Shown here one piece after another: positions 51,175 through 61,900 of a DNA stretch of 64,000 nt. Position 1 is the first letter of the stretch. Each line of letters opens with the position of its first letter. The stretch lies in NCBI RefSeq assembly GCF_017562075.2, contig NC_054085.1, forward strand, positions 32,861,039 to 32,925,038. Reading direction: 5' to 3'. Source of the DNA: Anopheles merus. Taxonomy: Eukaryota; Arthropoda; Insecta; Diptera; Culicidae. Made by a program: the position numbers and the translations under genes. Below the pieces are notes generated by a model, which ran no database searches, was not told the origin of the DNA, and saw only the letters and a list, made by a program, of their open reading frames with translations.

Positions 51175-53899
51175 TTACGCACTCCAACCACCCTTTCCGT
51201 GACCTACCCCGGCACTAGCTCCGCCACACCACTTGGGTTGCGGTTTGAACAGACAGTTCGTCGGCTGCTTCATCAGGTACGGCCGATCGTCCTTCGCCTT
51301 GTACGGCTGCGTGTACTTCTGGCAGACGGCCGCCGTGGTCGTACACTCGGACGGTGGATAGTGACGCGAGATGCGGTACGGCTCGTGTCCGTACACCTGC
51401 CGATGGTACTCGGTGCTGGTGTGGTAGGCGAAGCTGCTCGTCGTGGTTTGCGAAACGGTCCACGAGGGTGGCTGCAACGGAAGGAGGCAGGAATCGGAGC
51501 GGGGTCACGATACAAACTTCTAATAGTAGGCGCTGTGTTGAAATACGCACACACACAAACACATAAACGTACAGATAAAAAGCAAACATGAAGCAGATGA
51601 GGAGCGGACATTACGATGGGTGATGAACGAAGCGCACACACTCTACTTCTTCCCTTTGCGAGATTCTTGCATGTATCGGTGAAAGGCCAGCTTTTTGTCG
51701 ATCGCGTTCTGCTTCGACCGAGCAGCTCGTATAGCACCACCACCACTACTACCACCACCACTACCACCACCACTCACCACATCGTGCTTGTTGATGGAAG
51801 GCGTCATCAGCGGACACTGTTCCGGCTTTTCGAACGGCGTCAGTGGAGTCGTCAAGCGATTAATGGACGACAGCGAGTGTCGGCTATCCATTGTGCCTGC
51901 CGCTGCAAGCTGCCCCGAGTCGCCACTATTGCGCTCCGAGCTTATCGTAATGGTCGAGGCAGTCGATGGCGAACGGGAGGCAACGGACGCCGTGCTTTGC
52001 ACCGTTTTGCCTGACCCGGTAGACGATCCCGATTTGGAGGTGGAGGACGAGCTGGAGGAGGAGCTCGTGTTGGAGCTGGAGCTCGAGCTGGAACTGGAAC
52101 GCTTGCCCGGACCGGCAAGCGTTCCCTTCTTGGCAAACACGAACGGTGGTGGCCTTGGCTTGGGTTTCACCGGAGCCGCACTCCCGAGGGGTGGATCTTC
52201 CCCGGCTGGCACGACCGTGACGGACAGTTTCTTCTCCCGGCCACCTCCATCAACCTTGCGCACACGGTACCGCATGTGAAGCTTGCCCTCGTGCAGGTAG
52301 TTTTTCACCTGCCGGTGGGAAAGCGACACGCACCGTTCCTCGTCGAGCAGTTCGGCGAGATTTTCCGAATCGGAGTTGCAACGCTCCACAAACTTAACGG
52401 TGCGGGAGAAGACGCTCGCGTCGGGTGCATCATCCTCGACCACCGGCGGGATGGTGGTGGCCTCTTTGTCCGTTCCATTGGCGGGTGGCGCAAACGGTCG
52501 GCCGCTAATCTCCAGCTCGTAGCAGTACTGGGCCGCCTCCTCGCGCCGCCCGAAGTAAAGCATCAGAAAGGAGAGCTTCTTGTGGGCGACGTCGGAGAAG
52601 AAGTAGAACAGGAAGCGCTTGCTGAACGCATCGACCAGCTTCAGACCGCCGAGCGAGATCTGCTCCTTGAACACGAGCGAGGTGCTCTCGCGGAACCGGA
52701 ACACCTCGCCCAGCTCTTTGTGGCCCTTCGCTAGATGGTCCTCGATCTCATGCTGCAAACCTTGCCAGTTGCATCTGGAAATGAAAGCGCAAGTACATAC
52801 GATCAGAGAGCGCTTCGGTGACATCTGTTTAAGGTTGAACGGCCTTACTTGATCACGTTCAACGAAGCAGCCACACATCGGTACGGCCGGAAGCGACACT
52901 CGACCAAGTGCGCGTCCATCTCGCTCTGCACAAACTTCCAGGTACATCCGTTCGATGCGTAGCGGCAGGGACACATCGCTTGATGCAGCAGCTTCTCGAT
53001 CGGGTTCGGTACTTTGCTATCCTTCAGCTTCGATCCACACTGAGGCGGCAGAAAATTCAATACAGAAGAATGGATTAGAACAGGGGTAAGACACATTGTT
53101 GTATGAAAACCGGTGGCAGCCCAAAAATATTGGAACTGACTGTCGACCAAGGGCTAAGGCAGCGTGTACCGCGCGCTCTTATCGGACAGATGTTAATGTA
53201 TCGCTGCCGCTGTGTTGCTGCCTCTTCCGGAAGGTTGGATGGTGGCGTTTTTAGCGCTTATCACACCAACAGGCCGCCGCACCGGTGGGTTTAGGCGTGT
53301 ACGGAACAACATATCAGGCCTAACTTTATCTTTGAAAAATGCAATCAAAGCAACGAACAGCAAAACGGCGACGGCAAGTAGGTGTGCCGCCCCCTAGCTA
53401 GAGCTGCGCCTTTTGTTTGTACAAAAGATATTCGCCATCTTGAAATGACGCGCAGCGTAGTAGGCTGTTCGTTGGCGCGCGCTGTGCGGTGTGCGTTGTT
53501 TTGGGGAGTTTGTTTTTCGTCGTTGACTATTGGAATTCAATTTATGACGATATTACGTGAAGTCTGCTCTCGAGTCATCAGCACCACTTGAATATCTTCA
53601 TGCGAACCTTCTTCTATTCCCAATTACCTTACACTTTCAGTAAGAGGCAATCCATTAAACCCGAACCATTTAGCTCCAAGAAGAATTTCCAAAATTTGGA
53701 CAATCTTGCTCTCAATCAACTGGGGATCAAACCACATCGAACTTCCAAAAGCTCTCACCATCTCCATTATACTCACCGTACATAGCGTCCTGTTCTTTGA
53801 CTCCTTGCAAGTTGCGCAGTAAAAATGATCCTTGGCAGCACACTGGTACACCTCCCCGTTCGGGAAATTGCCACACTGCTTACATCTCCAGTTTTCCAT
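51175..53899 (-). CDS. Seven-in-absentia-like RING/zinc-finger protein (4 exons)
   Basis: Exons on the minus strand are 53899-53777, 53039-52849, 52774-51778 and 51471-51175, joined by GT-AG introns of 737, 74 and 306 bp, giving 535 residues. If the last intron is retained, the frame runs on to a stop at 51643 (481 residues). Residues 6-44 form a RING-like C/H cluster (CKQC...C...HFYCATC...CTC). A SIAH-type zinc finger covers residues 64-122 (CPCRYASNGC, HLVECRFRPYRC, CNWQG, HEIEDHLAKGH). A SINA-like beta-sandwich substrate-binding region extends to about residue 220 (FLFYFFSDVAHKKLSF, YCYELEISGRPF). This order is that of SINA/SIAH E3 ubiquitin ligases, so E3 activity is likely but the RING is atypical. 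The rest is an unusually long tail with Pro/Lys and a run of over 20 serines. The spliced last exon adds Tyr/Cys-rich sequence (QVYGHEPYRISRHYPP). I assign no gene symbol because several diverged SINA paralogues exist in insects. Confidence 0.85.
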
Positions 53900-54050
53900 T
53901 CTCGTTGTAGGTTATGCAGGAATTAATCAACCGAGTGCACTCTACCCACAGCAACAGGGATTTTAATGGTGATATCCCGATCAGCAATCGGCAATTGCGA
54001 ATCCCTGAGAACCACCTCTAAAGGAACGCGATTTCACACTGCCACTCGCG

Positions 54051-54056
54051 CACTGA
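54051..54056 (-). promoter_or_regulatory. Candidate initiator of the SINA-like gene
   Basis: The minus strand reads GGCCATCAGTGCGCG here. TCAGTG is an arthropod-type initiator, about 155 nt upstream of the ATG at 53899, so the 5' UTR would be short and intron-free. There is no TATA box at the expected distance. Mapping of transcript 5' ends would be required to confirm it. Confidence 0.35.
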
Positions 54057-57000
54057 TGGCCTTCCAATGGCTACTTCGCTGTTTGGCAACAACAATCACG
54101 CTTTGACGTTTGTGCCGTTTTGCATTTTGGCAACCCTGCTTTAATCCCTTTCTTTTGCACAGGGCTTCTTCCTTATCGTAATTTCAGCCACTTGGTCCAA
54201 GCTTCAATATCGGAGGCACTAATCGACGAATGTGTACCAGCACTTCCCGTCTGGCAGACAGTCCGGATTATAGTACACTGCGCAAACTTTTTAAAATATG
54301 CAAAAACAAAAAAAAACGTGTTTGAAGGATACCTCAGGTCTCGGGTGCCAGCGTTATCAGATAAGCTGATATCGAAAGGAAAGGTATCGAAAAATTCCTA
54401 CACTCATGACGTCCGTGCTCGATTTGCTCACTCGTCACACACACACGATTTGCAATACGACACGTTTGAACGTTTGAAGAACTTCAGGAAATGAGAGCAC
54501 GTAGAATTACACCTGCAACACACACGGAAACGATTGCAACGATCGCCAAAACCTCAGCACAAGTCACCCAACGGTTCTTCCCAAAGCACTCCCTCCAACC
54601 GGGGATGACCTTCCACCCGGGTCCGTCACCTTCGACAGGCGAAACTGATCTGACAGCCACGCGCCGCATGGCTTGTGCCAAAATGTATGTTAGCACCCCT
54701 CGGCTAACCCACCCGGCCCGGGTCCAGTGTACATCGGTCCGGTGTACGGAGACACAATCTACCCAGCTGGTTTGTCTTATCGTTGCGCTATCGTCCCCAC
54801 ACATCGACGTCGGCGTGAAACTGTTCCACGCGACAGCTACACCCGTGCACCGCCCAGAGATGACTCAGATTGATGGACAAGACGTCTCGGTCGGTGTCTC
54901 CGATAGCAGTGATTTCGCAGGTAGCCCGGCACACCCGGCGGGAAGCAGGCATCCCATCCCACGGGTCTGCGGGGCCGTCAATTTGAGGAAGTTTACTTTA
55001 CTCTTTCGGTGCAGCATAGCCGCAGTTTTGCTTTATTACGGAGGTACATTTAAGATAAGGAGGAGCTAGGTTTACCACCTAGTCATCAGTTTGCTGCGGA
55101 GAGTCATCGCCAAAAAGGGGGTTTAGAATCGACAGGGTGGTGGCGCATGTCAGAGCATTATTACCACTACCTGAAGTCCGGTACTGATAGGGAAATTAGT
55201 TTGTGCATCGTTTGTAGATTCGCTTATCAAGCTTTGGAGGGAGACGAAGCTCAAAACACCAATGGGAAGGGGTTTGGGTTGTTTTGTTGCTTTTACAGCG
55301 ATCGCGAGACGAGTCTGTGGAACGGAGGTTAGTTGAATGAATTGCAGAAACACTACGAAAGCATATTGGTGGGGTAGCAATGGGTAGATTTGAGAAGATC
55401 TTTAAAAATTGTAAATTATTGTAACCGGCCTCTACACTACACATATATCGTCTGGATTATCTTTTTAATTTTGTTGTCCTTTCCTCGGAACTGTTTGAAT
55501 TTTGTACGGGTCACTCTACCCTATCAGAACAGTTATTCCTAGTGTGTCACTTCCGCAGCACGGTTCGGTTGACTCTTATTGTTTGGAGTTAGTACGGCCA
55601 TAGTAGACATGTTTCGTTATTCAATGCAGCCTGAGGAATCAATGGCACTTGTTGCTCATGAAATCTATATTCTGACCTAAAAGGAATATTACATTCGTCC
55701 ACATAGGTGCACCAATCAATGATTTGACTTCGCCGGTGGGTTGACTTTAAATGAATATGTTTGTGTACACAACATTTTTCCTTTTCCAATTCGATACTTC
55801 GAAAGATTATCCATCGAATGGTATAAACAATTGCAGCCCAGCTCCAGAACTGGCCAAGATATTTGCAAATATTTCCAAAATTGTTGAGTGAACCATCAAT
55901 TTAGTAAGCCACTGTATGCCTCAAGTTTGCAATGCAACAATGTCGCACATTGCTTGAACAAAGTGTATTCAAATTAGCCTCATGACACTGATGAGTCAGC
56001 GCCAACCCTTTGGTTGGCAATAATGCGCCATTTGTTTATTACTCTTCCCTCCAATGAGCTGCCCTAAACAGCACGCTCATCAAAGCAGTCGCTGTTGTCG
56101 GTTGCCAATAGCAGTTGCTGCTCCTCAGATTGAACGCATCGTCATCATGTCTTACCATCCATGGGGACTTTTAAACTTATTCTATACAAACCATTACAGT
56201 TCAGCGGAGTAATGGAAAGGCAAGCAACTTTTGGTACCGTAATGTACGATCCACTTCAAGTGCTTGGCCACAATTTACTCAACACCGATCCTGTGCGACG
56301 CCTTTGATACTGTATTTCATTCGCGGGACACATTCCTGCCAACCACTTTTGGGCAACTCAATGTAATCGGCTAATCGAACCATCATCATCATCATCATGT
56401 CAATCGAATTATTTATCTACTATCTGGGAACCGAAACAGTAGCACCACAGTGTGGGATGTTTGTAAAACAATTGTCACCGTGTGTCGGGCCCTAAAAAGG
56501 CCTGATTAATCACTGCTCACCCAAACACACACACCCGCCTGCCAGTAATATAATCGACACTAATTGGTTCGGGAGCGGGATCGGTGATTGATTTGTTATC
56601 GTCTATCCCTCCCACCTTCAGCCCAATTTTACAGGGCTGATTATTGCCGGGAGCTTGCATTTATACACCCACCCACCTATTGCTGCCGTCCGTGTCTTAT
56701 CCGACCCATTTGGAGGGCAGGGTTTGGGTCCACCACTATCAGCGGGTGTTATATTAGAGCTTGCCCCACAGCAAAACGAGCGCCACTGGATGTTTCCTGC
56801 CGTTACATCGTTCGAATAATGGACACTTTCTGTGCGGTTGATCGATCACTTCTAAATCACGCACACATTAAATCACCCTTTACACGATGTGTAACGCGTT
56901 CAACACTGGTAATGAGGGGCACACCGATAACGGCAACTACTTTCCCAACGGCGACTGCGATCTTGCTCCGCTGATGAAGCGCTTGCACTCACTGAATGGA

Positions 57001-58159
57001 TGGATGCTGGTGCTGCAGCTTCATCGACGCGATCGGACAGCTTGAAACAGACGCACACATGCACGGAATAGCGCAACGCGTGTAGCACACACACACACGC
57101 ACACAGGGGAACAAATAATCGCTTCGTGTTTTGGGTAGCTTCAGTTCAGCATTCAATTTAAAATATAATGAATTTATTTCACGCCATTTCGTTTCATATT
57201 CGTCCCATTGCTACACATCAGAGATTATAAGGGTAAGTCTTATCCTTTCAGCTAATTGTGTTGTTTTTTTTTTGTTTCTTTTGTATGTGTGGGTGTGTGG
57301 GTCTTGTGTTTGCTTTTTTCGCTCCTTCTCATGTCAGCACTTGTTTATCGCGATTGATGCACGTACTCCTCTCCACCAACGGCATTTTCATTTTCAGAAT
57401 ATAGTATTGGCTTTCGGGTTTACGGATTCTGAAGTGTCCGCTATGGGCCAACCATCCGCCTGTAAGCGCCTCATGTCCTCAATCTCAATGCAACGGGACA
57501 AGAGGCAACAAAACTCACTACTACTAAACATCCTACATGCTCTTGTCTGCTATTCTGTTACACCAGTTTCCTGTTCTTTATTTTACTCCAACTTGTATGC
57601 TCATATGCTGGTTCAACGTTATTTGATTCAATTGTAGCGGTGTGCGCGCGTGTGTGTGTGTGGGCAGCATTCTTCCAGAACCATCCTTCACAGAGAGAAA
57701 GCATTAAAATCGCGATAAAGCAATTGAATCAATCGCATCGAGGACGTTTATAGTACAAAAATCGAAATCATTCGCACCACACCACAATCTCCGCCAGGGG
57801 GGCATTACACACATTAGCCCAAACCACTGCGCCCTACACCTTACGGCCACGAACAACAGAGGTCGCCACCTTCCCTGTACTAAGACGGTTCTAATTTATT
57901 AGCTACCTTTTCTTATGATGCTGTGCCGATTTACCTGCGATGACGCGACACGCACCCACACAAACTTTGACCTCTCGCGCGAACGAAAACTCACTTCCTA
58001 ATTACAATCCACGTTCTCTTCTATCCCTCTCTATTCTCTCTTTCTCTTCTAACTCCATTCATTTTATGTACTGACTTTACGTCTTTTCCTTCTTCAATGC
58101 GTGGAAAAACGCATCAAGTACGGTAAAAAACATTATTTGTTTAAAAAAAAAGCTATGCT
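54057..58159. other. Intergenic stretch, no assignable gene
   Basis: Between the SINA-like promoter and the Uba1 3' end I see no recognisable protein. A GC-richer patch at 54491-55069 has an open frame of 192 codons on the + strand but no recognisable domain, and an opposite-strand frame is also open, so coding status is unclear. The sequence from 55350 to 56000 is AT-rich. Short microsatellites (CATCAT near 56386, CA near 57088, TG near 57648) are present. The part nearest Uba1 may belong to a longer 3' UTR, since alternative AATAAA signals on the minus strand lie near 57895-57900. Confidence 0.6.
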
Positions 58160-58913
58160 TTTATTATGGTTCCGCTGCTCTCATTCGGCTATCTCTCTTC
58201 TTCCTCGACACGACGTAGCTTGTCTCCAAAAAAAAGGGGGTAGGGTTCAATTTTACTTCCACCCTTTTCTCTAATCCCATTTCATACCGCCCGCCCGCAC
58301 GCGCCTCTTCTTTTCTGTGCTCGAGATCGGGCTCGAATCGCGTTTGCCAACGACTCCTCTCCCCGCTTGGGCCAAAGAGGGAAAAGTGGGGCGTAGGAAT
58401 ATTAATGAACAATAAATACTAAGTGATACCACACACGGCACCGCAAGAGAGAGAAAAAGAGGGAATTTAGAGGTCAAGGGCGACCACCACACGCGTTGCT
58501 TTTCTAAATTGAGTTGGGTTGGGTGGTGGCCCACTCGACACAAGCCGCTTGATCTTCATCAAAGGGATGGGTGAAAAACTTGCGCACAAACTGCACTTGT
58601 CGATTGTTTTACGCACTCTCAAGCCTGTGAAAAGTTCGTCACTTTGCGCAATTTGCTCGGTGTGCAACGCTCTCTGTGCTTGCGACAGTACAAACCCTTC
58701 CTTTTATGCCTAATTCACGTGTTCTGCTATTCATTGTTGCATTTTCCCTTTTACTTCTAACCTCGCTCTCTTCTCTCCTCCTCCTCCTCATCCCTTCCTC
58801 TTCCGTGCCCTTTCATCTCTCTTCAGTATCGACAAACATTAATCCGTACTCGAAACTTCTCCCACACCGCAGCCCCCTTCTATCGCCGCCGCCGCCGCCA
58901 CCACTTAAGCTAT
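58160..58913 (-). terminator. Uba1 3' UTR with candidate poly(A) signal
   Basis: The first AATAAA on the minus strand after the Uba1 stop is at 58165-58160, about 750 nt downstream, followed by a T-rich run. The intervening sequence is pyrimidine-rich on the + strand and lacks a coherent frame. Confidence 0.4.
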
Positions 58914-61900
58914 TCAAGGCAACACGTAGCGCACGTACGGCACCTCCACGTCCTCACCCTCCTCGTCGTTGCAGCAGATCTCGAACACGAGCGCACGGAC
59001 GTGCGGCTCGATGCTCTTCTTCGACACCTTCCGCACGACCTCGGACATCGGCAGGTTCAGGCGCTCCTGCTGCTTCTGCTTCGTCATGAAGAACGCGTAC
59101 AGCATGCAGACGCCCTGCGACAGCATCGTGATCTTCAGCTTGTGCTCCCGCTCGAAGTAGTCGAGGAACTCCTGCAGCGTCAGCTCGCCCTTCACCTCGA
59201 ACCGGTCCCACAGCGTCCACTCCTTGTCGTAGTAGGTTGCCTTTTTCGCCTGGATCGGCTCGGAGAAGGTGAAGAACGGCAGGGCCAGGTTCAGGAAGCC
59301 GTTCTTGAAGCGCTCCAGCGTGTTGAAGCTGTAAATTAAGTGTGCAAGATGAATTCGGGTTGTTAAGCTCATTCTCATTCTCTCTCCTCACTCTCTCTCG
59401 CTCTATCTTACCCTTGTGCCAGCTTGTAAAGCTCGAGCGAAGCGCACCCGGCCACGAGCGACGTGGTGGTCGCAATGGCCGGCATGATTTTGCCCGCAAT
59501 CAGCTTCGACTTGTGACGGTCGGCCGGCGGGATTTTGTAGTTGGCCGCGCGCAGGTTGGACGCAGCGACGATAAAGTCCATGTGCAGATTGTTGTCGTCG
59601 TCCTTTTCGAACTCGAGCGGTGTGATGGTGAAGTCGGGCTTGCCGAGCGCGGCCAGCTCGCTCTGCAACCGGCCGATGCGATCGGGATCGAGATCTTCGC
59701 CGCCGGCGCCGCCACCACCGCCGCCGCCGTTCTCCTCCGCCTGCAGGGCCGAGTCTGTGACGGCAATTTTAACACCCGAGCGTGGCGTAAACTTCGGCAC
59801 CTGGAGCAAAAAACACGTCGAGTGCGAGACAAGGTGTGTTAGTTTTATTGACAAAAAAAAAAAGAATCGAATAAACCATCTCACTTACCTCAATAGTCAT
59901 CACAATCTTACGAATCGCATCCCGGTTGCGCTGCTGGGGAATGCCGTACACTTCCGCCTTCAGGTTGGCGGTCGCAAAGATGTAGTCCAGGTGCAGCGGC
60001 TCCTCCGGATCGAACGTGATCGCTTCCGGCAGACGCTTCGGGCCGGACCAGAACGGTTGGCCGGTGGAGCTCATCTGGTCGGGCGGGAAGTTAAATAGCA
60101 GCTGGCGGATCTGGTTCGAGTACTGCTCCTCGAAGTACATGCGGGCCCATTTCACGCAGTCCTCAATCGATTTCGGCCTGTCGTCGATCAGCGCTTTCTG
60201 TGATAATAAAAGAAAATGGCGTATATATATTATCGTTTGCTTTTGTTCGCTCCCTTTCTATCATTCCGCCGCCTTACCTTGACTGATTCCAGTGCCTCGA
60301 GGGGCTGCACTCCGGGCAGCTTGAGCGTGCGCTCGATAAAGGTCGGATCGGAGATGTACTGGGCCGCATTTTCGGCCACCTGCTTAAAGATGCCCTCGAA
60401 CGTGTCCCGAGCCCACTGCAGCGTGTGTTCGATCGCGTTCGGGAAGTTCTTCAGCGTGCAAATCGGGATCGACTTCTCCGGCGGATCCTGGGACGAGCTG
60501 TACGATTCGGTCAAAAATGGTACAACCACCTGTGTAAAAAAAAAAGACAATTGAAAACATATTCACATTAATGAACTGGAGCTGAATGAATGCAAGAACC
60601 AGACATTCAAATAATGATCACATCCTATCTTAGTGTTGTGTTGCATCGAACCATATACAGACTTCCGCCAAAAAAGGAAAGAATGATTTTTGGTTCAAGA
60701 TATAGCTTTGCTTTCCCTGTCCTAATTATGGACATCTGGAAATGTTTTTGAAATCCAGCGTCCCATGGAAAACAGGTTATTCCCGGTATTGCACAGTTAA
60801 TTGGCTGCATCCTTCTTCTCAATGTACTTTTAAAATATCCTTCCTAATAATATGTTGTATCGAACCGTACAGGACCACAGGACACAAGAGAATAATGATA
60901 TTTAATTCAAAATAAAGCTTTGCTTTCCCTATCCCAATTATGGACATTTAGAAACAATTTGTTCAATAATCCAATGAAAAACAGATTCATTATTGCACGA
61001 TGAACAGCCGATTGGCCACAAAATTCTTACTAGAATTAAAATGTCTTTCCTTATTTTGTGTTGTATTGAACCGCGTTCAGGCCTCCATCAATAATGAAGG
61101 AATGATTTTTTGGTTCAATAAACAGCATTACTTTTCCTGTTCTAATTATGGACATCCGGAAACGGAGTAACATTCCGGCGTCCCATGGAAAACAGGTTAA
61201 TTCCTAATTTACATGCAAGATGGACACAGTCGATTGGCCGCATCTAATTCTGTTCAATATTACTAAAATATGCTTCCTAATAGCATGTTGTATCATACCA
61301 TATACAAGCTTCCATGGAAAAGGAAACAATGACTAAAGGTTCAATAAACAGATTTACTTTTCCTGTCCTAATTATGGACATCCAGAAACGGAGTAATATT
61401 CCGGTGTCCCATGGAAAACAGGATACATCTCGCGATACATATCAAACGTACTTTTCATTCTTCTTCTTCTTCTGTGGCACTGCAATCATTCCTAGGTCTT
61501 CCTATGCCATTAGTGTACTTGACATTCAGCCACTTATTAGTTGCCCATAGCAGAATAGTCAACCCTACGTATGGGGACACTGTCCATTCTGGTCTTGAAT
61601 CCATGCATCATTCTTACATTATTTAAATATTATATATATTGTGTGGAGCCGGTCTCATGGTACAGTCGTCAACTCGTACGACTTAACAACATGCCCGTCA
61701 TGGGTTCAAGCCCCAAATAGACCGTGCCGCCATACGTAGGACTGACTATCCTGCTATGGGGGGAAATCAATAAGTCACTGAAAGCCAACCCCACAAGTGG
61801 GTTGGCAGGCCTTGACCGGCATCGGTTGTTGAGCCAAACAAGAAGAAGAAGATATATATTGTGTTCTCAGCCCCCTCGGGCCGGTCTGGTGGTACAGTCG

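Noticed and set aside
51695..52279. 194-codon + strand open frame over the SINA-like exon
   Set aside because: Antisense of the serine-rich tail (poly-Leu/Glu by complementarity); the minus frame carries the domains.
57131..57637. 168-codon + strand open frame
   Set aside because: T-rich, antisense to the possible extended Uba1 3' UTR, no domain recognised.
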